A stretch of DNA of 25,264 nucleotides. It comes from an uncultured Steroidobacter sp. GTDB taxonomy: Bacteria > Pseudomonadota > Gammaproteobacteria > Steroidobacterales > Steroidobacteraceae. Positions 14,621 to 22,544 of this stretch are shown here, in pieces (position 1 is the stretch's first letter; each line of letters begins with the position of its first letter). The notes below the pieces were generated by a model. That model saw only the letters and a list, made by a program, of their open reading frames with translations, searched no databases and was not told the origin of the DNA. The DNA lies in the NCBI GenBank assembly GCA_946478975.1, contig CAMLEO010000081.1:1-25264 (forward strand), written 5' to 3'. Position numbers and translations under genes: made by a program.

Positions 14621-17038
14621 TTATCTGCCCCAGAGACGATTCAACAGATTGGTCTTGCGCTGATCGAAGGTGCGCCACTCGCCCCAGCCTGCGGTGTTGG
14701 AGATCGGGTCATACGCGTGGCCGTACCAGCCGGCGGTATCGCCCGACTCAGGATTGATGGACCAGTAGCAGCCCTCGATGTGCTTGTCGACCAGGTAGCT
14801 GACGAACGCGTCCTGCCACTGCGCATCGACCGGCGTGGTGATGTGGCCCCAGCGATTGCGATCGCGAATGCTCGCCTGGCCGCCCGGCCAGTCGAGATTG
14901 CCGCCGAACTCACCGACCACCACCGCGTAGCCTTGATCGCGCAGATAGCCGAAGTGTTCTTCCCAACCCGACCGCAGCAGCGTCGGATTGATCACGACGT
15001 TGCACTTGGCATCGCCAGCGGCATCGCCTTCCAGTCCTGCACACTGCGGCTGCGCCGGATCCATGAACATCTTTTGCACGAACACCGACGGACCGTACGT
15101 ATGCGGCGAGAACACCAGCCGGTCTTTGGGAATATTCGGCGGGTTGGCACCGGCGCTGAACAGGTTTTCGCCCCAGTTCGGATTGGTGGCCGCATCGCCG
15201 TGCGGAGTCGGCGTCGTCGTATTCGGCGTGCCGTCCTGGGTGCCCGACACGGTGCCGACGCCTTCGACGAAGATCAGCGTGTTGGGATTGACTGCATTGA
15301 TGGCCTGGTACGCCGCTTCGCTGAGCGTCTTCCATTCCTGCCAGGTGTAATCGTGCGGCTCGTTGAAAATGTCGATGCCGATGATGTTGTCGACGCCGAG
15401 CTGCTGGCCGAGGCCGGCGAGCGTGCGCAGGGTATCGAGCCACATCGCCTGGTTATAAGGCTGCGTCGTGGTCACGGTGCTCGGATTGCCGGTCGCCGCG
15501 CAGGAATAGTTTTCGCGCTTGTAATCGTAGTTGTCGCGATTCGCATCGACCCAAGGCGGACGCGCGTCCAGGCGGCCCTTTCTCCAGCCGACATAGTTGG
15601 AGCACGAGTGCACGTCGAGCAGCACCTCGATATTGTTTTGATCCGCGGCCACGATCAGCTGTTCGAGCGCCAGGCGCGAGTTGGCGACGCGCACCGACGG
15701 ATGATTCTTCAGCACGTTGCCGGTGCCCTGCGGGTCGTTGGCATTCAAGGTCTGCGGCACCAGCGGCAGCCGGATCATGTTGATGCCCATGCCGGTGATC
15801 TCGGTCATCGTTTGTTGAATGGTGCGGCCGGTGCCGGCGCCGCCGTTCGCCCAGAAAGTGTTGCCGATGTATTGTTCCATCGGCGCGCCGCTGGGATTGG
15901 TCGGATCGTTGGAAGGTTCGTGGCGGCCTTCCAGGCCGAACCACGAGCCGCAATGGACCGGGAACACCGTGCCGTTCTTGGTGATGCGTCCGGTGGGATC
16001 GACGCGGAACACCGTGCCGGAGCTGGTGGAGCGCGTCACCGAGATCGAAGCTCCCGTGTAACCGGTCGCTGCCGCTGCAAACGTTGCAGTCGCAGTGCCA
16101 GTGCCGGCCGCTGCAGCGAATGTCACAGTCGCGCCGGTGTTCCAATTCGCGCTGCTCAAAGTCACTGACGTCGGCGAGCTCGTGATTGCAGTGCTGCCGG
16201 AGCGAGTGATCGTCACTGTCACCGGGCTGCTGGGTGAGGCACTCAAACGCAATGACGAAGTGCCACTGCTGCCGCCCACGACAGACAGCGTCGATGGCAC
16301 CCAGCTGAGCGAAGGCGTGTTCGTCGTGCCGATCGTGAATGGCACCGCTGCAGTGGACGCGCTCAGCGCGGGCGAACCGTTGTCGAACGCCGTTGCCTGC
16401 GCGGTGTGACTTCCGGACGCGAGACCGGTCACGGTAAAGCTGTAAGGCGAACTCGTGTCGGTGTTCACCAGGTTGCCGTCAACACGAAATTCCACGCGGC
16501 TGACTGCACCACCGGGATCGCTCGCGGTCGCGGCCAGCGACACGCTCGATCCGGCAGGGAAGGATTGGCCGCTGGTCGGGCTGGTCAAGCTCACCGTTGG
16601 CGGCGTGTTGCCGGTGCCGCCGCCCGTGCACGCAGTGCCGTTCAAAGCGAACGAAGACGGCGGCCCGTTCGTTGTAGTGAACGTGGCGTTGAAGCCGATG
16701 GTGATGCTGCCGCCAGTCGGCAGGCTCGCATTCCAGGGCGCATTGCTGGACGCCGTGACCTGCGCGCTGCCTGCAGGCTGCGAGAAATTGACGGGCCAGC
16801 CGTTTTGCAGGCGCTCGCCGTTGGCGAACGAGAACACCAGCGACCAGCCGTTGATCGCCGGCCCCGAGTTGCGAATCTCCAGGTTGGCGCCGTAGCCGTT
16901 GCCGCCTTCCCAGCTCTTGGTGTAGGTGACACTGCAACTGGCGGCCTGCGCGAATACATTCGGTGCAATCAATAAACTACATACCACGAGTGCGAAGCTC
17001 GCGACGAGCCCTCGCAACGAAACAAATGTTGGATGCAT
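14621..17038 (-). CDS. Secreted CBM2-Ig-like-GH5 cellulase
   Basis: Exported endo-acting beta-glucanase, 805 residues. Order: signal peptide (1-30); CBM2 cellulose-binding module (about 34-137) bracketed by Cys35 and Cys137, with surface-type Trp43, 65, 81 and 102; Ig-like module (about 144-236); second beta-sandwich module (about 240-337); GH5 catalytic domain (about 342-805). The GH5 acid/base is Glu560 in IDIFNEPHD and the nucleophile is Glu710 in VVVGEFGGN, with VHSCSNYVGW and FSPHTYGPS between. Cellulose is the likely substrate given CBM2 and the GH6/AA10 neighbours, but GH5 also includes mannanases and others. The ATG at 17038 has GGAGAGG 5 bp upstream. It diverges from the AA10 gene across a 789-bp control region. 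The first two modules after CBM2 are nearly duplicated in the GH6 gene. Confidence 0.95.
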   Translation of the reverse strand: MHPTFVSLRGLVASFALVVCSLLIAPNVFAQAASCSVTYTKSWEGGNGYGANLEIRNSGPAINGWSLVFSFANGERLQNGWPVNFSQPAGSAQVTASSNAPWNASLPTGGSITIGFNATFTTTNGPPSSFALNGTACTGGGTGNTPPTVSLTSPTSGQSFPAGSSVSLAATASDPGGAVSRVEFRVDGNLVNTDTSSPYSFTVTGLASGSHTAQATAFDNGSPALSASTAAVPFTIGTTNTPSLSWVPSTLSVVGGSSGTSSLRLSASPSSPVTVTITRSGSTAITSSPTSVTLSSANWNTGATVTFAAAAGTGTATATFAAAATGYTGASISVTRSTSSGTVFRVDPTGRITKNGTVFPVHCGSWFGLEGRHEPSNDPTNPSGAPMEQYIGNTFWANGGAGTGRTIQQTMTEITGMGINMIRLPLVPQTLNANDPQGTGNVLKNHPSVRVANSRLALEQLIVAADQNNIEVLLDVHSCSNYVGWRKGRLDARPPWVDANRDNYDYKRENYSCAATGNPSTVTTTQPYNQAMWLDTLRTLAGLGQQLGVDNIIGIDIFNEPHDYTWQEWKTLSEAAYQAINAVNPNTLIFVEGVGTVSGTQDGTPNTTTPTPHGDAATNPNWGENLFSAGANPPNIPKDRLVFSPHTYGPSVFVQKMFMDPAQPQCAGLEGDAAGDAKCNVVINPTLLRSGWEEHFGYLRDQGYAVVVGEFGGNLDWPGGQASIRDRNRWGHITTPVDAQWQDAFVSYLVDKHIEGCYWSINPESGDTAGWYGHAYDPISNTAGWGEWRTFDQRKTNLLNRLWGR
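16028..16609 (-). repeat. Tandem Ig-like/beta-sandwich module cassette, copy 1 (in GH5)
   Basis: Encodes GH5 residues 144-337. It matches GH6 residues 147-339 with the same module order. The first 93 residues are about 85% identical by hand count, and DNA stretches such as GTGAGCTTGACCAGCCCGAC are unchanged. The two copies are in opposite orientation, about 3.4 kb apart. Confidence 0.85.
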
Positions 17039-17827
17039 GACGACCTCTCCCGATCCATCGAAAGATGCGAGCGAACGAAGGGAATGATTTTGGAATGCGC
17101 CCGGGGCGCTAGCCTGGATGCGGTCCGTCGCGTGAGCTGGAATTCCAGCGAGTTAGAGATCGATTGCCAGGCGCGGCCACGGCCGCGCCCGTTCGAAGCG
17201 CTCGTCCATCCATGACTCGATCCCCCTGGGCAAACGCGGCCGAGCATCGATCGTCCCCCGCGCTTGTTCGACCCGCGCGAGTGGCCTCGTCAACGATGTT
17301 TCTTCGACCGCGACGTCCTACGCTTGATCAACTGCCGCATCAAAGTGGACCAGAATGGCCAGCGCTGTCAATAACAGTTTGCGCCACTTCTGCGCACTGA
17401 CCTGACAAATGCAGCTCTGGACGGCGCGGCAAAATTTGCAGATATCTCGCAACCTGACGACTTCGCTTGAATATTTTCCGCCCGCCGCCGCACGCCACTG
17501 CGCGCATGGAGCGGCAAAAGTTTGTCCGGCGCTGTCGTCATTCGGCGCCGGGGAGCCTGCAAGCCGCTGCCGAAGTGCGCAAGCGCTGGACTGCTTTGTT
17601 AGATGAACACATGCATGCGAGCACGAAGCGGAACAAAGGTTTGCGATATCAACACGAGCGCGGGCGTGCGAGCTGAACACATCGCAAACAAAAAATTTCC
17701 ACGGGCTCCTATTGACAGCGCTGGACCTCGGCGTAAGTTGAGCAACGTTCGCGACGTGTGAGGATGCACGCCGTTGCAGGGATTCGCTCATCGCCGGCCA
17801 ATGACGGCCGGCCCCAACGGAGGGTCT
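17039..17827. promoter_or_regulatory. 789-bp divergent control region between GH5 and AA10
   Basis: No credible gene is seen; the short ORFs here are Arg/Cys-rich with no ribosome site. It is less GC-rich than its surroundings from about 17350 to 17710. Dyads seen: GCTGGAATTCCAGC (17136-17149, perfect 14 bp); GCGCGGCC-AC-GGCCGCGC (17171-17188); TTGC-AGATATCTC-GCAA (17436-17452, near-palindrome); GTTTGCGAT (17639-17647) with ATCGCAAAC (17681-17689). Related TTTGC(A)GATATC sequences occur at 17435 and 17640. A perfect TTGACA lies at 17712. These are candidate binding sites for a regulator of the cellulose genes. No regulator gene for them is in the window. Confidence 0.6.
17712..17739 (+). promoter_or_regulatory. 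Candidate promoter of the AA10-GH6 unit
   Basis: A perfect -35 TTGACA (17712-17717) is followed after 16 bp by TAAGTT (17734-17739), a poor -10 match with three of six bases. It lies about 90 bp before the AA10 start. A strong -35 with a weak -10 would suit an activated promoter, but this is inference. Confidence 0.3.
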
Positions 17828-19525
17828 ATGTGGAAGGAAATATGTCGATGGCTGGCGGTGGCCGTGCTGCTAGGCGCGAGCGGCAGCAGTTTCGGACACG
17901 GACTGGTGAGAGATCCGCCCGCACGCAACTGGTTCTGCGGCGCCATCACCAAGCCCGATCAAGTGGCGAACGGCACCGCTCAATATCCCGTCTGCGGTGA
18001 CGCATTCAACGCGCCCGGCCTCGATCCGCAAGCCGGCTACAGTTTCATGAGCGTGCTCACGCACACCACCGGCCGCGCCGGCGTCGGCGTGCGCTCCAAT
18101 GTTTGCAGCTTCAATTCCGAAACCTGGAACGGCAACCCGACGCCGTGGGATCAGCCCATCAACTGGCCGACCAACTCGATGACGGCGGGCCTGCATACAT
18201 TCACCTGGGATATTTCCTGGGGCCCGCACTTCTCCGATACCGACGATTTCCGCTACTGGATCACCAAGCCGGACTTTGTGTACCAAGTCGGCAAGCCGCT
18301 GTCGTTCAGCGATTTCGAAGATGCGCCGTTCTGCTCGCTGACCTACAACGACGCCAATCCGAACGGCAACCCGGACGTGATTCCGAATACCGCCAATGCG
18401 ACCTTCCAGACTCGTTGCAACGTACCGCAGCGTGCGGGCCGGCACGTGATCTACGCCGAATGGGGCCGCAATCAATGGACGTACGAACGTTTCCACGGCT
18501 GCATCGACGTTACGTTCCAAGGCGGCACGCAGCCGGTCGATGCACAGATCGCGCTCAGCCCGGACGTTGCCGAGTTCGAAGGCGCCGGCTCGATCACACT
18601 CGACGGTCGCGGCTCGACCGGCTCGAATCTCACTTATCGATGGACGGTGGATTCGCAGAATCCCAGCTTGTACACGCTCACCAACGCGAACCAGTCGGTT
18701 GCGACGTTGACGCTGGGCAATCCGTCCGCTGCGAGCAACGTGACCGTTGCGCTGGTGGTAAGCAATGGAACTGCCTCGGACAGTGCCACTCGCACCATCG
18801 TCCATCGACCCACTGGCACCGGTTCGCAATGGTTCGATCTCGGCCCGCTGACCTCGACCGCCATCACCATGAACGTGGGCGATCGCGTCTCGGTGCGCAC
18901 GGTGTCGAGCACGGGCCAGGATGCATATTGGCCGTCGAGCCCGCTGGTGATCACGTCGGCGAACAGCGCCGCGACTGCATGGCCGCTCGCGTTGGGGCAA
19001 GCCGTGAATGCCGCGAACGGAGCGGTTCGAGTGGGCGTGTTGAATGCATCGAATCAAGTCGTCCCACAACAGAACGCGACTTCGAACCACGTGTTTGCGC
19101 AGACATCAGCAAACATCGCCAGTGCGTTCCTGCAGCGAGTGCCTGCGTCGACCGATAACGGCGGCGTGACCGTCACACCGGTCATCGCCAGCGCGAGCGG
19201 CTGGTACAACGAGCAGCAAGTGCGCATCGCCAATACAGGCTCGATCACCGCGATGACGATCACGATCGTCGTGCAGAGAACGACCGGTGTGAGCTACAGC
19301 GGCATGTACAACACTGCTGGGTTGACTCAAGCCAATAGCAGTACGTCATCCGCGATTACATATACGTTCACGCTGCCAGCAGGCCAGAGCCTGGGCGCGA
19401 GCACGAGTCGAACCTTCGCTGCGCAGATGGGCGGCACCGGCACGGCTCATCCCACCAGCGGGGACACATGGACGGTGAATTACACCACGGGAGGTGTGGC
19501 GCGCACCCAAAGCGGCACTTTCTGA
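17828..19525 (+). CDS. AA10 lytic polysaccharide monooxygenase with PKD-like and C-terminal beta-sandwich modules
   Basis: Secreted copper enzyme that oxidatively cleaves crystalline polysaccharide, 565 residues. The signal peptide ends at Gly23, so the mature protein starts with His24 (HGLVRDPPARNWFCG), as the copper histidine brace requires. The second brace His is His134 in ISWGPHFSDTDDFRYWITK. The 110-residue spacing and the cysteine pattern resemble cellulose-active AA10 enzymes more than short chitin-active ones. After the AA10 domain (24-233) comes a PKD/Ig-like module (about 238-327), a Ser/Thr/Ala-rich region (330-440) and a C-terminal beta-sandwich (about 446-565) of unrecognised family. 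The ATG at 17828 has an ideal GGAGGG about 4 bp upstream. Longer starts would displace the signal peptide. It is followed by GH6 after 76 bp. Confidence 0.95.
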   Translation: MWKEICRWLAVAVLLGASGSSFGHGLVRDPPARNWFCGAITKPDQVANGTAQYPVCGDAFNAPGLDPQAGYSFMSVLTHTTGRAGVGVRSNVCSFNSETWNGNPTPWDQPINWPTNSMTAGLHTFTWDISWGPHFSDTDDFRYWITKPDFVYQVGKPLSFSDFEDAPFCSLTYNDANPNGNPDVIPNTANATFQTRCNVPQRAGRHVIYAEWGRNQWTYERFHGCIDVTFQGGTQPVDAQIALSPDVAEFEGAGSITLDGRGSTGSNLTYRWTVDSQNPSLYTLTNANQSVATLTLGNPSAASNVTVALVVSNGTASDSATRTIVHRPTGTGSQWFDLGPLTSTAITMNVGDRVSVRTVSSTGQDAYWPSSPLVITSANSAATAWPLALGQAVNAANGAVRVGVLNASNQVVPQQNATSNHVFAQTSANIASAFLQRVPASTDNGGVTVTPVIASASGWYNEQQVRIANTGSITAMTITIVVQRTTGVSYSGMYNTAGLTQANSSTSSAITYTFTLPAGQSLGASTSRTFAAQMGGTGTAHPTSGDTWTVNYTTGGVARTQSGTF

Positions 19526-19538
19526 TTGCAAACATGCG

Positions 19539-19568
19539 CAACCTCTCCGGCGCACGCCGGGGAGGTTG
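19539..19568 (+). other. Intercistronic hairpin between AA10 and GH6
   Basis: CAACCTCTCCGGC (19539-19551) pairs with GCCGGGGAGGTTG (19556-19568) over 13 bp with one G-U pair and a 4-nt loop. It starts 13 bp after the AA10 stop. No T-run follows, so readthrough into GH6 is likely. It may act as a 3'-end stabiliser or partial terminator setting unequal expression. Confidence 0.65.
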
Positions 19569-19601
19569 GCTCAACTGCTGAGGATGCGCAGGAGAACTAT
19601 C

Positions 19602-21884
19602 ATGTTTCGTTCGTGGACTTCGGCGCTGTGGCCCAAGTTATCGATATGTGCTACAGCATTCGTCGCTTTGCTCATGGGTCCTGGCGCGCACGCGCAAAGC
19701 GCAGGCTGCCAGGTGACATACACGGTCTCGTGGTCGGGCGGTAACGGCTTCGGCGCCAACATCGAGATTCGCAACACCGGGCCTGCAATCACCAACGGCT
19801 GGACGTTGTTGTTTGCATTCCCCAGCGGTCAGCGCATTCAGAACGGCTGGCCTGTGTCTTTCACGCAGGCCGCCGGCAGCGCTCAAGTGTCGGTCGCAAG
19901 CAATGCGAGTTGGAACCAGAGCATCGCGAGCGGCGGCTCGATCACCGTGGGCTTCAACGGCACCTTCACCGGTGCGAACGATTCGCCCACGGCATTCACG
20001 TTGAACGGCGTTGCCTGCAACAGCGGCGGCACGTCCAACACGCCGCCGATTGTGAGCTTGACCAGCCCGACCAGCGGTCAATCGTTCCCAGCCGGATCGA
20101 GCGTGTTGCTCGCGGCGACTGCGAGCGATCCCGGCGGGCTCGTCAGCCGTGTTGAATTCCGTGTCGACGGCAATCTGGTCAACTCGGACACGACTTCACC
20201 TTACAGCTTCAGCGTGAGCAATCTGGCTGCGGGCAGCCACACCGCGCAGGCCACGGCGTTCGATAACGGCTCGCCGGCGCTGAGCACAGCGAGTCCGGTG
20301 GTGCCGTTTACGATTCAAGGCACCGTGCAGCCGACGATCACCGCGACTCCAGCGTCGCTCACGTTGTCGGGTGGAACGACTGGAACATCCAGCATCCGGC
20401 TCAACGCTGCGCCCTCCGGCAGCGTCAATGTGACTCTCACGCGTTCCGGCAGCACCGATATTTCTGTGAGTCCGTCCACGGTGACGTTGAACAGCACCAA
20501 CTGGCAGACGGGCGTGAATGTGACATTCACCGCGGCGACTGGCACCACGACGTCGACAGCGACCTTCGCTGCTGCGGCGACGGGCTACACAGGTGCGTCG
20601 ATCTCCGTGACTCGCAGCGGTGTCGTCACCGGTCGCGTCGACAATCCGTATGCGGGCGCTGGCGTTTATAACAATCCGCTGTGGCGCGCGAATGCTATCG
20701 CCACCGGCGGCAGCGCCATTGCCAATCAACCGACCGGCGTGTGGCTGGATCGGATCAGCGCGATCACCGGCAACGGCAGCCCGACGACCGGCAGCATGGG
20801 CCTGGTCGATCATCTGAATGAAGCGGTAGCGCAGGACCAGGCGAACGGCTCGGCGCCGTTCGTGATTCAGATCGTCATCTATGACTTGCCGGGCCGCGAC
20901 TGCTCGGCGCTGGCGTCCAATGGCGAGCTCGGTCCGAACGATCTGCCGCGCTACAAGAGCGAGTACATCGACGTGATCGCTGAGATCTTCAGCCGCCCTG
21001 CATACGCGAACCTGCGCATCGTGACCATCGTCGAGATCGACTCGCTGCCGAACCTGGTCACCAACGTCTCGGGTCGGCCGACGGCGGTTGCTCAATGCGA
21101 CGTGATGCTCCAGAATCACGCCTATGTCGACGGCGTCGGCTACGCGCTCGCGAAATTCGGCGCGATTCCCAATGTATATAACTATGTCGACGCCGGACAT
21201 CACGGCTGGCTGGGTTGGGACACCAACTTCGGTCCGTCGGTGGAGATGATGCGGACTGCGGCGATGGCTTCCGGGAGCACGCTCGCCAATGTGCATGGCT
21301 TCATCACCAACACCGCCAACACCTCGGCGCTGGTCGAGCCGTACATCGTCGTAAACAACGAAACGCGGCCGTCGCGCTGGATCGACTGGAACCAGTTCAA
21401 CGACGAGCTCACTTACGCGCAGGCGTTCCGCGATCGCGCGGTACAAGCGGGCTTCTCGCCGAACATCGGCATGCTGATCGATACATCGCGCAATGGTTGG
21501 GGTGGGCCGAATCGGCCGACGGGGCCGAGCACGCTGGCCGACCTCAACGCTCGTATCGATGCTTCGCGCGTCGACCGGCGCATCCACAAAGGCAACTGGT
21601 GCAATCCTTCCGGCGCGGGGCTGGGTGAACGTCCGAGGGCTGCGCCCGCTCCGGGCATCGACGCCTATGTCTGGATCAAGCCGCCCGGCGAGTCCGACGG
21701 TTCGAGCTCGCTCATTCCGAACGATGAAGGCAAAGGCTTCGATCGGATGTGCGATCCGACGTACACGGGCAATCCGCGCAATAACAACAATATGACCGGT
21801 GCATTACCGAACGCGCCGCTGTCGGGACATTGGTTCCCGGCGCAGTTCCAGCAGCTGTTACAAAACGCTTATCCGCCGCTGTAA
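19602..21884 (+). CDS. Secreted CBM2-Ig-like-GH6 cellulase (cellobiohydrolase type)
   Basis: Exported cellulase, 760 residues. Order: signal peptide (1-31, AHA/Q); CBM2 (about 35-139, Cys36 and Cys139, Trp44, 67, 83, 104); Ig-like module (147-239); second beta-sandwich (about 243-339); GH6 domain (about 345-760). GH6 hallmarks: IYDLPGRDCSALASNGEL with Asp433, the catalytic-acid motif EIDSLPNLVTN with Asp480, then IDTSRNGWGGPNRP, GNWCNP and DAYVWIKPPGESDG. The long insertions and the C-terminal SGHWFPAQFQQLLQNAYPPL fit bacterial cellobiohydrolase-type GH6 enzymes, which release cellobiose from non-reducing ends. Exo rather than endo action is inference. The ATG at 19602 has AGGAGA about 6 bp upstream. 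It is 76 bp after the AA10 gene and probably in its operon. Confidence 0.95.
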   Translation: MFRSWTSALWPKLSICATAFVALLMGPGAHAQSAGCQVTYTVSWSGGNGFGANIEIRNTGPAITNGWTLLFAFPSGQRIQNGWPVSFTQAAGSAQVSVASNASWNQSIASGGSITVGFNGTFTGANDSPTAFTLNGVACNSGGTSNTPPIVSLTSPTSGQSFPAGSSVLLAATASDPGGLVSRVEFRVDGNLVNSDTTSPYSFSVSNLAAGSHTAQATAFDNGSPALSTASPVVPFTIQGTVQPTITATPASLTLSGGTTGTSSIRLNAAPSGSVNVTLTRSGSTDISVSPSTVTLNSTNWQTGVNVTFTAATGTTTSTATFAAAATGYTGASISVTRSGVVTGRVDNPYAGAGVYNNPLWRANAIATGGSAIANQPTGVWLDRISAITGNGSPTTGSMGLVDHLNEAVAQDQANGSAPFVIQIVIYDLPGRDCSALASNGELGPNDLPRYKSEYIDVIAEIFSRPAYANLRIVTIVEIDSLPNLVTNVSGRPTAVAQCDVMLQNHAYVDGVGYALAKFGAIPNVYNYVDAGHHGWLGWDTNFGPSVEMMRTAAMASGSTLANVHGFITNTANTSALVEPYIVVNNETRPSRWIDWNQFNDELTYAQAFRDRAVQAGFSPNIGMLIDTSRNGWGGPNRPTGPSTLADLNARIDASRVDRRIHKGNWCNPSGAGLGERPRAAPAPGIDAYVWIKPPGESDGSSSLIPNDEGKGFDRMCDPTYTGNPRNNNNMTGALPNAPLSGHWFPAQFQQLLQNAYPPL
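20040..20618 (+). repeat. Tandem Ig-like/beta-sandwich module cassette, copy 2 (in GH6)
   Basis: Encodes GH6 residues 147-339, the counterpart of the GH5 cassette. The second module diverges more than the first, but the closing segment ATFAAAATGYTGASISVTRS is identical in both proteins. Confidence 0.85.
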
Positions 21885-21911
21885 CTGCACCGGTTTGTTC
21901 GAGTGACCACG

Positions 21912-21937
21912 GAAGGGCCGGAATACTCCGGCCCTTC
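21912..21937 (+). terminator. Probable terminator of the AA10-GH6 operon
   Basis: A perfect 10-bp stem GAAGGGCCGG / CCGGCCCTTC (21912-21921, 21928-21937) with a 6-nt loop lies 27 bp after the GH6 stop. It is followed by only a short T-rich stretch (TCACGTTTG), so termination strength is uncertain. The convergent gene's stop codon starts at the next base. Confidence 0.6.
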
Positions 21938-22486
21938 TCACGTTTGTACCGCTTGTCCGCCGATGGCGCTCCACTCCTGCTGCAACTGGCGCGCGTCCTC
22001 GGGCGAGCGGGCTTCGACGCCGATCAGAATGTTTCCATCGCGGATCGCTTGCTCACACTGTTCGACGCGCGATTTGGGAATGCCCCAGTTCGTGAGTGCG
22101 CCCACCAATCCGCCCGTGATGCCGACCGCTGCCGCTGCAGTGATTGCAATGGCCACCGGCCCGGCAATGATCAAGCCCGGCAGCAACGCCGCTGTGCCTG
22201 CTGCCGCCAGCGCCGGTGCAATCGTCGCGGCTGTACCGCCTGTCGGGCCGCCCAACTCGCGCCTGGCAGTTCGTTTCTGGTCCGTCGCCTCGGCAGCTTT
22301 CTCCGCCAGCGCACTCGGCACCTGGTCGATATTGAAATAACGCCGCCGGGTTTCTTCGGATAGCACGAGGTTTATTTCATTCTGCGAGTAGCCTCGCGCC
22401 AGCGCCGCCTGATACGCACGCTCGACGCCAGAACCGTCTTTAAATAGAGCCGTGACCAGTGCTGCACTGCTTGCCTTAGGTGACAT
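21938..22486 (-). CDS. General-stress-type protein with glycine/alanine-rich membrane hairpin
   Basis: 182 residues, function unknown. The N-terminal domain (ALFKDGSGVERAYQAALARGYSQNEINLVLSEETRRRYF) resembles the YflT/general-stress-protein-17M type of repeat. The centre (about 80-130) is a Gly/Ala-rich hydrophobic double segment (APALAAAGTAALLPGLIIAGPVA and on) that could form a glycine-zipper membrane hairpin. The C-terminal part (GIPKSRVEQCEQAIRDGNILIGVEA) looks like the second half of the stress-domain fold. No signal peptide is seen. The ATG at 22486 has a strong GGAGGT 5 bp upstream. It follows the methyltransferase on the same strand by 58 bp. The family assignment is by eye and tentative. 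Confidence 0.75.
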   Translation of the reverse strand: MSPKASSAALVTALFKDGSGVERAYQAALARGYSQNEINLVLSEETRRRYFNIDQVPSALAEKAAEATDQKRTARRELGGPTGGTAATIAPALAAAGTAALLPGLIIAGPVAIAITAAAAVGITGGLVGALTNWGIPKSRVEQCEQAIRDGNILIGVEARSPEDARQLQQEWSAIGGQAVQT

Positions 22487-22544
22487 GGCGACCTCCGCGT
22501 CCCGCGCGGGAAAGAAACGCCATGCCGCGAAGTTCGTTCCGGTG

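Noticed and set aside
14717..16168. 483-codon open frame opposite the GH5 gene
   Set aside because: Arg/His/Val-rich shadow frame. The GH5 catalytic motifs lie on the minus strand.
17171..17188. GCGCGGCC-AC-GGCCGCGC as a specific operator
   Set aside because: Pure GC dyads of this kind arise often by chance in this composition. It is listed within the control region but not promoted to a finding.
17318..17791. 157-codon minus-strand frame in the cellulose control region
   Set aside because: No ribosome site, Cys/Arg/Ser-rich with no family resemblance, and it would overlap the AA10 promoter region.
17870..19090. 406-codon open frame opposite the AA10 gene, and a similar one at 20196-21587 opposite GH6
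   Set aside because: Both are antisense to genes with complete signal peptides and catalytic residues, and have shadow-like composition.
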